DNA from: Paenibacillus sp. | GTDB lineage: Bacteria; Bacillota; Bacilli; Paenibacillales; YIM-B00363 | Direction: 5' to 3' | Assembly (NCBI RefSeq): GCF_035645195.1 | Contig: NZ_DASQNA010000008.1 | Location: 1 to 64,000 of the forward strand | Length of the DNA stretch: 64,000 nucleotides | Shown: one piece after another, positions 42,551 through 52,273 of the stretch | Layout of the letters: each line of letters opens with the position of its first letter | Position numbering within the stretch: position 1 is the first letter of the stretch | Position numbers and translations under genes: made by a program | Notes under the pieces: generated by a model | The model's input: only the letters and a program-made list of their open reading frames with translations | Told to the model about the DNA's origin: nothing | The model's database searches: none

Positions 42551-43699
42551 ATGAAAATTCGAAGCATGGAATTGTTCGCGGTGCCGCCGCGCTGGTTGTT
42601 CCTGAAGGTGACGACGGACGACGGGCTGGTCGGCTGGGGAGAGCCGATCGTCGAAGGGAAAGCGGCGACGGTGCGGGCGGCCGTCGAGGAGATGGCCGAC
42701 TATTTGGTCGGCAGAGATGCGGGCCGAATCGAGGACATTTGGCAGGTGCTTTACCGGGGCGGGTTTTACCGCGGAGGTCCGGTGTTGACGAGCGCGATTT
42801 CCGGCATCGAGCAGGCGCTTTGGGACATCAAAGGGAAACGGTTCGGCGTGCCGGCGTACGAGCTCCTTGGAGGGGCCGTCCGCGACAAAATGCGCGTGTA
42901 CGCGTGGATCGGCGGCGACCGGCCGGCGGAAACCGCCGCGGCGGCGAAGGAGAAGGCGGAGGCCGGCTATACGGCGGTGAAAATGAACGGGACGGCGGAG
43001 ATGGAATGGATCGATTCGAACGCGAAAATCGAACAAGCCGTAGCCAACATCGCCGCGGTACGGGACGCTGTCGGGTACGACATCGGCATCGGCATCGATT
43101 TCCACGGCCGGGTGCATAAGGGCATGGCGAAGGCGCTCATCAAGGAGCTGGAGCCGTTCAAGCCGATGTTTATCGAGGAGCCGGTGCTGCCGGAAAACAA
43201 CGAAGCGCTCCTCGAGCTGGCGAGGATGACGACGGTGCCGATCGCGACGGGGGAGCGGATGTACACGAGGTGGGATTTCAAACGGCTGCTGGCGTCGGGC
43301 GGGGTCGACATCATCCAGCCGGATCTCAGCCACGCGGGGGGCATCTGGGAGGTGCGCAAAATCGCCGCGATGGCCGAAGCGTACGACGTGGCGGTCGCGC
43401 CGCACTGCCCGCTCGGGCCGATCGCTCTCGCCGCTTCGCTGCAGCTCGATTTCTGCACGCCGAACGCGTTCATTCAGGAGCAGAGCCTGGGCATTCACTA
43501 TAATCAAGGCTCGGATTTGCTGGACTATGTGGAGGATAAAAGCGTGTTTGCATATGAAAACGGTTACGTCGCGCGTCTGGAAGGTCCGGGTCTCGGCATC
43601 GAGGTGAACGAGGCGAAGGTACGCGAAATGGCTGCGATCGGGCACCGATGGCGAAATCCGGTTTGGCGTAACGCCGACGGTTCGCTCGCGGAATGGTAA
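42551..43699 (+). CDS. dgoD: Galactonate dehydratase-like enolase superfamily enzyme
   Basis: This 382-aa protein fits D-galactonate dehydratase: [23 protein letters not shown] start, metal ligands in GIDFHGR (Asp), FIEEPV (Glu) and ATGERMY (Glu), and catalytic His in [12 protein letters not shown]. The enzyme converts D-galactonate to 2-keto-3-deoxygalactonate. No dgoK or dgoA neighbours are seen, so the substrate could be another acid sugar. The ATG at 42551 follows GAGGAGAGGAGG. A terminator closes the unit. Confidence 0.88.
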   Translation: MKIRSMELFAVPPRWLFLKVTTDDGLVGWGEPIVEGKAATVRAAVEEMADYLVGRDAGRIEDIWQVLYRGGFYRGGPVLTSAISGIEQALWDIKGKRFGVPAYELLGGAVRDKMRVYAWIGGDRPAETAAAAKEKAEAGYTAVKMNGTAEMEWIDSNAKIEQAVANIAAVRDAVGYDIGIGIDFHGRVHKGMAKALIKELEPFKPMFIEEPVLPENNEALLELARMTTVPIATGERMYTRWDFKRLLASGGVDIIQPDLSHAGGIWEVRKIAAMAEAYDVAVAPHCPLGPIALAASLQLDFCTPNAFIQEQSLGIHYNQGSDLLDYVEDKSVFAYENGYVARLEGPGLGIEVNEAKVREMAAIGHRWRNPVWRNADGSLAEW

Positions 43700-43715
43700 G
43701 AACGATAAAAGGCGC

Positions 43716-43748
43716 AAGCTTCGCTCCTGCGGGAGCGGAGCTTTTTTT
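43716..43748 (+). terminator. Intrinsic terminator
   Basis: AAGCTTCGCTCC pairs with GGAGCGGAGCTT (one G-U pair), followed by seven T residues. Confidence 0.9.
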
Positions 43749-43780
43749 GCGTAAAACGGGTCATGGGAAAAAGGTGGATA

Positions 43781-43797
43781 TGTAATATAACTTAACA
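43781..43797. promoter_or_regulatory. GlnR/TnrA box upstream of pucR
   Basis: TGTAATATAACTTAACA is an exact match to the TGTNA-N7-TNACA consensus. It lies about 200 bp before pucR in the AT-rich 43750-43998 interval, which otherwise holds only promoter-like sequence (TTGACA at 43886). In Bacillus subtilis pucR expression depends on TnrA, so nitrogen control fits. Confidence 0.65.
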
Positions 43798-43998
43798 CAA
43801 AAGAATGTTTGGATTGTGAAATTTATGTATTGTATGCGATTTCGATCAACAATTTCATGAAAACCGGATTGTCGAGTTATAAAAATTGACATATAATTTG
43901 TCGTAAATTCATTTTTAGCAGTAGGTGCAGTATTTTGGGGTTTCTTATGTAATCATTCGTTACATCTCTATTTAGGGGTTTGTAAAGGGGGCGTCGGC

Positions 43999-45582
43999 AT
44001 GGAATTCACCGTTGAGCAAGCGTTGTCCGTCTACCCGCTGTCGGAAGGGAAGCTGATCGCCGGCTCGGCCGGAAAACATCGGCTGGTACGATCGATTAAC
44101 GTCATGGACGCGCCGGATATATCGGACTGGATCAAAGAAGGGGAAATGGTGTTCACGACCGCGTACTTGATCAAGGATCACCCTTCGGATGCCTTTCGAC
44201 TGCTGCGAAAGCTGAACGGCCGCGGCTCGTCGGGGCTCGGCATCAAATTGGGGCGGTTTTGGAGCGCGGTACCCGACGAGCTGATCGCGGAGGCGGACGC
44301 GCTCGGATTTCCGCTCATCGAGCTCCCTTATCAGTTTACGTTTTCCGATCAAATGAACGCCCTGTTCCGAGCGGAGATGGAACGCAGCACGGAGATGCTC
44401 CGCTCCGTCATGGAGAAGCAGCGCCGGCTGATGCGGTTCGCGCTGCAGACCGACCCGATCGGGCAGCTGTTCGAAGCCGTCTCGGAGCTGGTCGGATGCG
44501 GCATCGCCGTCCTGAATGCGCGAGGGCAAGCGCTGTTCAACAACGGCGCGGCGACGGATCGGGAGCTGGCGCAGATCGAACTTCGGCCGGCGAACGCGCG
44601 CTCGCGGGTGCGAGGCGAAGGCTGGCAGGGCTGCCGCGTGCCGCTGACGCGGCGGGACCAAAGCGGCGGCAGCGTCGTGTTCTTCGTCGAAGACGGGGTG
44701 AGGCTCGCCGCGGAAGAAGCGCTGTACGTGCAGGCGGCGGAGCTGATCTCATTCCATATGAACGCGAATTTCCAAGATTATTATGAGCGGTCGCTGCACA
44801 ACGATTTCGGCGTGTTCGTGAAGCGGCATCTGCAGAACGGCTTATCGGTCGAGGAACTGGTCGAATACGCAGGCAAAATCGGCATCGGCTTGTTCGACGG
44901 CGCGTACCGCTGCGTGCTGACCGACGTGCCGGACGGCGACGCGGCGTCGCGGCAATCGAAGCTGCGGCAGCTGAAGGAGGAGTACGTCGGCCGGCCGGCG
45001 CTGTACGAGCTGCAAGGGGTGCATGTCGCGCTGGAGGAGGGGCTGCTGTCCGTCTTTCCGGACGACCGGACGGAGGCGGGCGAGCTGCCGGCGCTGCTGG
45101 CGGGCTGCCTGAACGGCATGGCGCGCCCGGGGGAGCCGGCGCCGAAGGCGGCTATCAGCGAGCGGAAGCGGCGGCCGGCCCAGCTGCGCGAGGCGTTCGC
45201 CGAGGCGCGGGAGACGCTGGCGACGGCGCGCCGCTGGGGCGTACGGGAGCCGGTCGTCTCGTACCGAACGATGGAGCTGACGTTCCTGTTCGAGGACGTT
45301 TCGAAGCCGCGCATGGAGACGTATTTGAGCGCCATCTTGGGCGAGCTGCTCGCGAAAGACCCGGACTACGCGCAGGAGATGCTGCGGACGCTCGAGGTAT
45401 ATATCGAATGCGACGGGCAGATGAACGAGACGGCGAAGCGGTTGTACATTCACCGGAATACGGCGACGTACCGGATCGAGAAGCTGAGCGAGCTGCTGGA
45501 CGTCGATTTAAAGCGGATGAACGATTTGCTGCGGTTGAAGCTGGCGTTCATGTTCCGAAAGCTGCTGGCCGAAGAGCGTTAA
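43999..45582 (+). CDS. pucR: PucR family transcriptional regulator of purine catabolism
   Basis: This 527-aa regulator has the N-terminal PucR domain (FTVEQALSVYPLSEGKLIAGS, EGEMVFTTAYLI), a GGDEF-like middle region and a C-terminal PucR helix-turn-helix (ETAKRLYIHRNTATYRIEKLSELL). PucR activates purine degradation genes in response to allantoin-pathway intermediates. It heads the cluster, 43 bases before xdhC. The ATG at 43999 follows AAAGGGGGCG. A consensus GlnR/TnrA box lies upstream. Confidence 0.93.
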   Translation: MEFTVEQALSVYPLSEGKLIAGSAGKHRLVRSINVMDAPDISDWIKEGEMVFTTAYLIKDHPSDAFRLLRKLNGRGSSGLGIKLGRFWSAVPDELIAEADALGFPLIELPYQFTFSDQMNALFRAEMERSTEMLRSVMEKQRRLMRFALQTDPIGQLFEAVSELVGCGIAVLNARGQALFNNGAATDRELAQIELRPANARSRVRGEGWQGCRVPLTRRDQSGGSVVFFVEDGVRLAAEEALYVQAAELISFHMNANFQDYYERSLHNDFGVFVKRHLQNGLSVEELVEYAGKIGIGLFDGAYRCVLTDVPDGDAASRQSKLRQLKEEYVGRPALYELQGVHVALEEGLLSVFPDDRTEAGELPALLAGCLNGMARPGEPAPKAAISERKRRPAQLREAFAEARETLATARRWGVREPVVSYRTMELTFLFEDVSKPRMETYLSAILGELLAKDPDYAQEMLRTLEVYIECDGQMNETAKRLYIHRNTATYRIEKLSELLDVDLKRMNDLLRLKLAFMFRKLLAEER

Positions 45583-45625
45583 GGCGTATCGAACATCGGC
45601 GCAGGAATAAGGAGGAGGAGCCGCC

Positions 45626-46654
45626 ATGGAGTCGGATCGGATCTTGGCGTTCATTGCCGAAGAGGAACGGGAAGCAGTCCTCGCGACCATCGTAGGCGTG
45701 GAAGGGCACGCGTATCGGAAGACGGGCGCTTCGATGCTGTTTTACGGCAAGGAAGGGGCCGGGCGCATCGGGTCGATCAGCCCGGGTTGTTTGGAGAGCG
45801 ACTTGGCGCTTCGGTGCGGCCGAGTTTGGGAGACCGGCGAGCCTGAGGTAGTCGAGTACGACATGCGGGACGGCGACGATTTCGGCTGGGGCGAAGCAAT
45901 CGGCTGCGGCGGACGCATCGACGTGCTGCTGGAGCCGGTGAGCGGGCCGCTGCGAGAGCTGCTGCTCGAGGCGGCGAAGCGCGTCGCCCGCGGGGAGCGG
46001 ACGACGCTGCTGCGGCATCGCGGCGAGGAACGGCCGCGATACGAGCTGGCGGCGGGCGAGGCCGCCGCGGACGGCGGCGCGTTCGCCGTCGTGTTCGCCC
46101 CGAGGCCGCGCCTCGTGCTGTTCGGCGCCGGGCTGGACGCGGCGCCGATCGCCTCGCTCGCGCGGCTGGCGGGCTTCCGCGTCGTCGTCGTCGACTGGCG
46201 GGAGAACGCGGCCGTGCCGGAGCGGTTTCCCGGCGCCGACGTGTTCGTCGGCTCGCCGGAGGAAGCGGCCGAGCGTCTCGCGGTGGGGCCGGGCGATTAC
46301 GCGGTCGTCTGCAGCCATCAGTTCACCAGAGACCAACGATTCATCGACGCGATGCTTCGGGCGCGTCCGCAATATCTTGGCGTCGTCGGCTCGAAGAGCC
46401 GCATCCGCGCCTTGTTCGACGGCCGGGAGCCGCCGAGCTTCGTGCGGGCGCCGATCGGCCTTGCGATCGGCGCGGAAGGGCCGGAGGAGATCGCGATCGC
46501 GATCGCGGCGGAATTGGTTTGGGCAAAGCGGAGAGGCGCGGAGGCGCCGAACGAAGGAGGGGAACGGCATGAAGGTGGCCGGCATTTATTTGGCGGCGGG
46601 CTCGAGCCGACGGATGGGGCGGCCGAAGCTGCCGCTGGAGTTGTCCGCGGGTAA
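45626..46654 (+). CDS. xdhC: XdhC family molybdenum cofactor insertion protein
   Basis: This 342-aa protein corresponds to XdhC/PucA. The N-terminal part has the XdhC motif (LATIVGVEGHAYRKTGASML, ISPGCLESDL), and the C-terminal part has a Rossmann-like domain (VLFGAGLDAAPIASLA, GVVGSKSRIRAL). XdhC sulfurates and inserts the molybdenum cofactor into xanthine dehydrogenase. The last 86 bases overlap the next gene in another frame. The tail after about residue 310 is low-complexity and probably disordered. Confidence 0.93.
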   Translation: MESDRILAFIAEEEREAVLATIVGVEGHAYRKTGASMLFYGKEGAGRIGSISPGCLESDLALRCGRVWETGEPEVVEYDMRDGDDFGWGEAIGCGGRIDVLLEPVSGPLRELLLEAAKRVARGERTTLLRHRGEERPRYELAAGEAAADGGAFAVVFAPRPRLVLFGAGLDAAPIASLARLAGFRVVVVDWRENAAVPERFPGADVFVGSPEEAAERLAVGPGDYAVVCSHQFTRDQRFIDAMLRARPQYLGVVGSKSRIRALFDGREPPSFVRAPIGLAIGAEGPEEIAIAIAAELVWAKRRGAEAPNEGGERHEGGRHLFGGGLEPTDGAAEAAAGVVRG

Positions 46655-47213
46655 GAGCTTAGGGGGCGCCGCGCTGACCGAGCTTGCGAAGTGCGGACTC
46701 GATCCGCTCGTCGTCGTGGTGCGGGCGGACGATCCGCTCGATTGGCTGCCGCCGCCGCCCGAGGGGGCGGCCGGCTGGCGCACGGAGTCGTGTTTTACGT
46801 CGTCTCTCGGCCTGTCGTTCTCGCTGCGCTGCGGCTTGAACGCCGTCCTGCCGCGGGAGCCGGACGCGGTGCTGGTGGCGCTGGCGGACCAGCCGTTCGT
46901 GCGGGCGGAGGAAGTGCGGCGCTTGATCGAGGCGATGGAACAAAACCCGGAGCTGCAGTACGCGGCGAGCGGCAACGACGGCTTCCCCATGCCGCCGTCG
47001 CTGTTCGCAAGGTCGCTGTTCCCGGCGCTTGGACGACTGGACGGCGATCGCGGAGCGAGGGACATTTTCGAAACGCCGGATTACAAAGGCGTCGTCATCG
47101 AAATGGAACGTCCGGAATTTTTCGCAGACGCCGATACGGAGATCGACTACGAGAGCTTGAAAACAAGCTGGGGGAAGGCTGAAAAATTACGAGAATATGA
47201 CATAACGGGTTAG
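46569..47213 (+). CDS. pucB: MobA-like nucleotidyltransferase (molybdenum cofactor cytidylyltransferase, PucB-like)
   Basis: This 214-aa cytoplasmic enzyme has the nucleotide-binding start YLAAGSSRRMGRPKL and the acidic metal motif VALADQPFV. Relatives attach CMP to molybdopterin for xanthine dehydrogenase family enzymes. The ATG at 46569 lies inside the end of xdhC behind GAAGGAGG, so translation is coupled. A new promoter begins about 75 bases after its stop. Confidence 0.88.
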   Translation: MKVAGIYLAAGSSRRMGRPKLPLELSAGKSLGGAALTELAKCGLDPLVVVVRADDPLDWLPPPPEGAAGWRTESCFTSSLGLSFSLRCGLNAVLPREPDAVLVALADQPFVRAEEVRRLIEAMEQNPELQYAASGNDGFPMPPSLFARSLFPALGRLDGDRGARDIFETPDYKGVVIEMERPEFFADADTEIDYESLKTSWGKAEKLREYDITG

Positions 47214-47279
47214 ATATATCATGATTCGTGCATGTATCACAATTGCGTAGAACAGATTTCGCCCTAAACAACAATTTAA

Positions 47280-47319
47280 TGTTATGAATATTGACGTATA
47301 AGTTGCCCGTCGGTATAGT
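47280..47319 (+). promoter_or_regulatory. Promoter of the nucleoside importer with overlapping GlnR/TnrA-like box
   Basis: TTGACG (47291-47296) and TATAGT (47314-47319) are separated by 17 bp. TGTTATGAATATTGACG (47280-47296) matches TGTNA-N7-TNACA except at its last base and covers the -35 element, so a regulator bound there would block RNA polymerase. Confidence 0.6.
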
Positions 47320-47400
47320 TGAGCTACATTGACGGGCGACAACAGACGCCGCCATGTATGCAGAGGAGAAAAAGCCGGATAGAGACAGGGGAGGAAACGT

Positions 47401-48570
47401 ATGAACGTCAAACGCAAGGGGTTCAAACTCGTATTCGCAGCATTGTTCGCACTCAGCATGATCGCAGCGGGCTGTTCCAGCTCCACGGGCGGAAGCGGCG
47501 CGCAGGAGGCGCCGGAAGCGACGACGGGGACGGGCGGAACGACCGCGCCGGCCGAGGCGGCGCCAGCCGAGGAGAAGGAGCTTCCGAAGGTCGCGTTCGT
47601 TTACATCGGGCCTCCGGGCGACGGCGGTTGGACGTTCGAGCACGACCGCGGCCGCAAGTACATGGAAGAGCAGCTCGGCATTACGGCGACGTACGTCGAG
47701 AACGTGCCGGAGAGCGCGGACGCCGAGCGCGTCATCACGGAACTGGCGCAGGAGAACGACATCATTTTCACCACAAGCTTCGGCTACATGGACTACACGC
47801 TGAACGTCGCGCAGAAATTCCCGGACGTCAAGTTCCTCCATGTCTCCGGCTATAAGACGGCCGATAACATGAGCAACTACTTCGGCCGGAACTACCAAGC
47901 GAGCTACTTGTCCGGCATCGCGGCCGGCGCGATGACGAAAACGAACGTCATCGGTTACATCGGCGCGTTCCCGATTCCTGAAGTCATCTACAACATCAAC
48001 GCGTACGCGTTGGGCGTGCAAAGCGTCAACCCGGACGCGGTCGTCAAAGTCGTCTGGTCGAACACATGGTACGACCCGGCGACGGAGCGCCAAGCGGCGA
48101 TCAGCTTGCTCGACCAAGGCGCCGACGTGCTGATGGCGTACCAGGACTCTCCGGCAGCGATTCAAGCGGCGGCGGAGCGCGGCGGTTTTGCCGGCGGCAA
48201 CGATTCCGACATGACCCGCTTCGCGCCGGAGGCGTACCTGACGAATCCGATTTGGAACTGGGGTCCGTATTACGCGAAAACGGTGAAAGACATTATGGAA
48301 GGCACGTGGACGAACGAGCCGTACCTCGGCGACATGGCGGACGGCATGGTCGACATCGCGCCGATCGGTCCGAGCGTGCCGGAAGACGTGAAGAAGCGGA
48401 TCGAAGAGACGAAAGCCAAAATCATCAGCGGCGAGCTCAACGTCTTCGCCGGACCGATCGTCGATACGCAGGGGACGGTTCGCGTCGAAGAAGGCCAAAC
48501 CATGACCGACGAAGTCATTTACAGCACGAACTGGTTTGTCAAAGGGGTAGAAGGCACGATTCCGCAATAA
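47401..48570 (+). CDS. BMP family ABC transporter substrate-binding lipoprotein (nucleoside/purine)
   Basis: This 389-aa lipoprotein has a signal peptide ending IAAGCSS (Cys about residue 22), a Gly/Ala/Glu linker and a BMP/Med periplasmic-binding domain (KVAFVYIGPPGDGGWTFEHDRG, FLHVSGYK, GRNYQASYLSGIAAG). BMP proteins bind purine nucleosides or nucleobases. It is the first gene of a four-gene importer leading into the xanthine dehydrogenase genes, so purine or ureide uptake is likely. Confidence 0.93.
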   Translation: MNVKRKGFKLVFAALFALSMIAAGCSSSTGGSGAQEAPEATTGTGGTTAPAEAAPAEEKELPKVAFVYIGPPGDGGWTFEHDRGRKYMEEQLGITATYVENVPESADAERVITELAQENDIIFTTSFGYMDYTLNVAQKFPDVKFLHVSGYKTADNMSNYFGRNYQASYLSGIAAGAMTKTNVIGYIGAFPIPEVIYNINAYALGVQSVNPDAVVKVVWSNTWYDPATERQAAISLLDQGADVLMAYQDSPAAIQAAAERGGFAGGNDSDMTRFAPEAYLTNPIWNWGPYYAKTVKDIMEGTWTNEPYLGDMADGMVDIAPIGPSVPEDVKKRIEETKAKIISGELNVFAGPIVDTQGTVRVEEGQTMTDEVIYSTNWFVKGVEGTIPQ

Positions 48571-48668
48571 TCGGTACTATCGTTTATAGGTCGATGGCGA
48601 CAATCCCTTTTGCCCAAAAGGGATTGTCGTCGTATATGGGACTTTATCGAAAAAGGGGCGTGCGGGCG

Positions 48669-50213
48669 ATGACGGGCAGCCTAGCCGTAGAAATGAAAGG
48701 CATCGTAAAACGGTTCGGAACGGTGCTGGCGAACGATCAAGTCGACTTCTCGGCGCGGAAGGGGGAAATTCACGCGCTGCTCGGCGAGAACGGAGCGGGC
48801 AAAAGCACGGTGATGAGCCTGTTGTCCGGCGTGTATCGGGCGAACGAAGGGGACATCTTTATTCACGGGAAGAGGGCATCGATTCGGTCGCCGAAGGACG
48901 CCGCGGCGCTCGGCATCGGCATGGTGTTCCAAAACTTCCGGCTCGTGCAGAGTCTTACCGCGACCGACAATATCGTGCTCGGCGAGCGCAGGTCGTTCTG
49001 GCGCGGTCCGGCTTGGCTGAAACGGAAGCAGGAAGAGATCGCCGGTCTGTCGGAGCGGTTCGGTCTTCCGTTCCCGGTCGATCGGCCGATCTGGCAGCTA
49101 TCGGTCGGGGAGCAGCAGCGGGTCGAAATCGTGAAGACGCTGTACCGCGGCGCCGACATCATCATTCTCGACGAGCCGACGTCCGTGCTGACGCCTGGCG
49201 AGGCGGAGCAGCTGTTCCAGACGCTTAAGACCATGAAGCGCGAGGGCAAAACCGTCATTTTGACGACGCACAAGCTGTACGAGGTGATGGCGGCGGCCGA
49301 CCGCATCTCCGTCATGCGCAAAGGCCGCATGATCGCGGCCGGCATCGAGACGTCGCGCACGAACGAACGCGAAATCGCGCAGCTGATGGTCGGCCGCGAC
49401 GTGGCGATTCAGCGCCAGGAGCGTCCCGCGCACGCCGCGCCGGGCAAGACGCTGCTCGAAGTGGAGCGGCTCGAGGTCGTCGCGGAGCACGGCCGCAAGG
49501 CGCTGCAGCAGTTGAGCCTCACGGTGCGCGAAGGCGAAATCGTCGGCATCGCCGGCGTCGCGGGCAACGGGCAGAAGGAGCTGGCCGAGGTGCTGAACGG
49601 GCTGCTGCCCTGGAAGGGCGGCGCGATTCGGTTCGACGGCCGCGAATGGAAGTCGGCGTCGGTGCGGACCGCGATCGAAGCGGGCATCGCGCACGTGCCG
49701 GAAAACCGGATGAAAAGCGGCCTCGCGGGCAGCCTCGGCGCCATCGACAACCTGCTGTTCAAATCGTACCGCTCGCCGGAGCGGTCCGCCTTCGGATTCC
49801 TCAAATCGAAAGGAAATCGGGCGTGGGCGGAGGAGCTCGTGAAGCGGTTCGACGTCGTGACGCCGAGCGTCGACGCGCCCGTGCGGCAGCTCTCCGGCGG
49901 CAATCAGCAAAAGCTGCTGTTCGCGCGCGAAATCGCGGCGAAGCCGAAGCTGATGGTTGCGGTGCACCCGACGCAGGGGTTAGATGTCGGCGCGACGGAA
50001 GGCGTACACAAGCTGCTTATGGATTTGCGCAATCAAGGCAGCGGCGTGCTGCTCATCTCCGAGGATTTGGACGAAGTGCTGCATTTATCCGACCGGATTT
50101 TGGTCATTTATAACGGACGCATGATCGGCGAAACGAGTCATGACGCGGCGGACCGGGAGCGGATCGGCTTGTGGATGGCCGGCGCCGAGGGCAGTCAGGG
50201 GGCGGCGGTATGA
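48669..50213 (+). CDS. ABC transporter ATP-binding protein with two nucleotide-binding domains (YufO-like)
   Basis: This 514-aa protein has two fused ATPase domains. The first has Walker A GENGAGKST, signature LSVGEQQR and Walker B IILDEPTS. The second has GVAGNGQKE in place of a normal Walker A and signature LSGGNQQK, typical of sugar/nucleoside importers with one degenerate site. ATG 48669 follows AGGGGCG. It overlaps the first permease by four bases. Confidence 0.94.
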   Translation: MTGSLAVEMKGIVKRFGTVLANDQVDFSARKGEIHALLGENGAGKSTVMSLLSGVYRANEGDIFIHGKRASIRSPKDAAALGIGMVFQNFRLVQSLTATDNIVLGERRSFWRGPAWLKRKQEEIAGLSERFGLPFPVDRPIWQLSVGEQQRVEIVKTLYRGADIIILDEPTSVLTPGEAEQLFQTLKTMKREGKTVILTTHKLYEVMAAADRISVMRKGRMIAAGIETSRTNEREIAQLMVGRDVAIQRQERPAHAAPGKTLLEVERLEVVAEHGRKALQQLSLTVREGEIVGIAGVAGNGQKELAEVLNGLLPWKGGAIRFDGREWKSASVRTAIEAGIAHVPENRMKSGLAGSLGAIDNLLFKSYRSPERSAFGFLKSKGNRAWAEELVKRFDVVTPSVDAPVRQLSGGNQQKLLFAREIAAKPKLMVAVHPTQGLDVGATEGVHKLLMDLRNQGSGVLLISEDLDEVLHLSDRILVIYNGRMIGETSHDAADRERIGLWMAGAEGSQGAAV

Positions 50214-51307
50214 AGGAGATTGCGGAAACGATACCCGCTGCGGAGCGGGCGAGGCCGAAGCTTTCGTTCCGGTTCGAGCTCGACCCGTCGGTGACGAAAA
50301 GTCCGTGGTGGGCGGGACCGCTGTCGATCGCGCTGGCGCTGCTCGTCTGCGCGGCGTTCATCGCGGCGAACGGCATGAACCCGATTACGGTGTACATGAA
50401 AATGCTGAAGGGCGCGTTCGGCACCTCATACGGTATTAACGAAACGCTCGTCAAAGCGATCCCGCTGCTGCTGTGCGGCATCGGCGTCTCGATCGCGTAC
50501 CGGATCGCCGTCTGGAACATCGGGGCGGAGGGGCAGTTTTTGGCCGGCACGATGGCGGCGACGGCGGTGACGATTTACTTGCCGCATCTGCAGAACGGAT
50601 GGGCGATCGTGCTGATGCTCGTCGCGGGCATCGCCGCAGGAGGCGTCTGGGGGCTGATGACGGCGATCCCGAGAACCCATTTTCAAGTGAACGAACTCAT
50701 TTCTTCGCTCATGCTGAATTACGTCGCGCTGCTTGCGCTCGATTATTTCGTGTTCGGGCCATGGCGCGATCCGGGAGGTTTCAATTTCCCGGGCTCCCCG
50801 GTCTTCACGCCGGCGCAGTCGCTGCCCGCCATCGGCGATACGCGGCTGCATCTCGGCCTTGCGTTCGGCCTCGCCGCCGTCGTTTTATACTTCGTACTCA
50901 TTCGCTTTACGCGCTGGGGCTACGAGCTGCGCCTGATCGGCGCGAATCCGGAAGCGGCGAAAAACGCAGGCATCAATATTAAGAAGCATATTTGGATCGT
51001 TATGATCATCAGCGGCGGGCTGGCCGGTCTTGCCGGCATGGCCGAGGTGTCCGGCGTGACGCACAAGCTGATGCAGGGCATCTCCCCCGGCTACGGCTAC
51101 ACGGCGATCATCGTCGCTTGGCTCGCCAAGCTGCACCCGTTCGGCCTCGTCGTGTCGTCGGTGCTGTTCGGCGGCCTGATCGTCGGCGGCTACAGCGTCC
51201 AGACGATCGGCATGCCTTCCTCCATTTCGGACATGATTCAGGGCGCGATCCTGTTCTTCCTTATCGCGGGGGACATGATCGCCAAATTCCGCCTGCGGCG
51301 CGGTTGA
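50210..51307 (+). CDS. ABC transporter permease (nucleoside importer, YufP-like)
   Basis: This 365-aa membrane protein of the BPD_transp_2 family has about nine to ten segments. Characteristic stretches are RIAVWNIGAEGQFLAGT, NELISSLMLNYVA and LIGANPEAAKNAGI. The ATG at 50210 overlaps the ATPase stop. Together with the next gene it forms a heterodimeric pore. Confidence 0.94.
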   Translation: MKEIAETIPAAERARPKLSFRFELDPSVTKSPWWAGPLSIALALLVCAAFIAANGMNPITVYMKMLKGAFGTSYGINETLVKAIPLLLCGIGVSIAYRIAVWNIGAEGQFLAGTMAATAVTIYLPHLQNGWAIVLMLVAGIAAGGVWGLMTAIPRTHFQVNELISSLMLNYVALLALDYFVFGPWRDPGGFNFPGSPVFTPAQSLPAIGDTRLHLGLAFGLAAVVLYFVLIRFTRWGYELRLIGANPEAAKNAGINIKKHIWIVMIISGGLAGLAGMAEVSGVTHKLMQGISPGYGYTAIIVAWLAKLHPFGLVVSSVLFGGLIVGGYSVQTIGMPSSISDMIQGAILFFLIAGDMIAKFRLRRG

Positions 51308-51323
51308 GAGGAGCTGCGACATC

Positions 51324-52253
51324 ATGGAAATAGCGACGCAATTATTAGTGGCCGCAATGTCGGCCGGCACGCCGCTCCTGCTGGCGACGCTCGGAGGGAT
51401 CTTAAGCGAGCGGTCGGGCATCATCCAGCTCGGCGCGGAAGGGCTCATGCTGATGGGCGCGGTCGTCGCCTGCCTCGCCTTCATCGGCACCGAGAGCATT
51501 CCGCTGACGCTGCTCGCGGTTACCGCCGTGACGGCGGCGCTCGGCTTGCTGCACGCGTTCATGAGCGTGACGCTGCGCGTCAATCAAATTATGGTCGGCC
51601 TCGCGCTGACGCTGTTCGGCGGCGGACTGAGCGCGTACCTCGGCCGCCCGGTGAGCGGGCTGCCGCTGCCGGGCACGATGCCCCGCGTTCATCTCGATTG
51701 GCTGGAGCCGGTGCCGGTTATCGGCCGGCTGTTCGCGCATCTCGACATCTTGACGTGGTTCAGCTTCGCGCTCGTCATCGGGCTGCATCTGCTCATCCAT
51801 CGCACGTCGTGGGGGCTTCATTTGAAAGCGATCGGCGATAACCCGGCGACCGCGGACGTGATGGGCATTCGCGTGCAGACGCTGCGTTACGCATACGTCG
51901 TCGCCGGGGCCGCGCTGATCGGGCTCGCCGGCGGATACATGCTGCTCGTCTATACGCCGAGCTGGACCGAAGGCATGACCGCGGGGAAAGGCTGGATCGC
52001 GGTCGCGCTCGTCATTTTCGCCCGGTGGAATCCGGTGCGCGCGCTGCTGTGCGCTTATTTCTTCGGGGCGCTCGATATGATCGGCTTCCGCATCCAGCTG
52101 ATCGGCAGCGACATTCCCACGTATTTCTTGAAAATGATTCCTTACGTCGTCACGATTCTCGTGCTCATGTACTTGGGCTGGCGCAATCGCGGCAAGCCGT
52201 CGGGCACGCCGGAAGCGCTGGGCGTCCCGTACATTCGAGAGCAACGATTTTAA
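51324..52253 (+). CDS. ABC transporter permease (nucleoside importer, YufQ-like)
   Basis: This 309-aa membrane protein is the second BPD_transp_2 permease (LGGILSERSGIIQLGAEGLMLMGA, LRVNQIMVGLALTLFG, AIGDNPATADVMGIRV). It starts 16 bases after its partner behind GAGAGGAG. The xanthine dehydrogenase FAD subunit gene starts 20 bases after its stop, so import and catabolism share a transcript. Confidence 0.94.
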   Translation: MEIATQLLVAAMSAGTPLLLATLGGILSERSGIIQLGAEGLMLMGAVVACLAFIGTESIPLTLLAVTAVTAALGLLHAFMSVTLRVNQIMVGLALTLFGGGLSAYLGRPVSGLPLPGTMPRVHLDWLEPVPVIGRLFAHLDILTWFSFALVIGLHLLIHRTSWGLHLKAIGDNPATADVMGIRVQTLRYAYVVAGAALIGLAGGYMLLVYTPSWTEGMTAGKGWIAVALVIFARWNPVRALLCAYFFGALDMIGFRIQLIGSDIPTYFLKMIPYVVTILVLMYLGWRNRGKPSGTPEALGVPYIREQRF

Positions 52254-52273
52254 CGGAAAGCGGGGGATGAACG

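Noticed and set aside
40595-43798. A 1067-codon open frame on the minus strand
   Set aside because: It runs antisense to the GGDEF-HD-GYP, MgtC and galactonate dehydratase genes and has no family motif; it is a by-product of high GC content.
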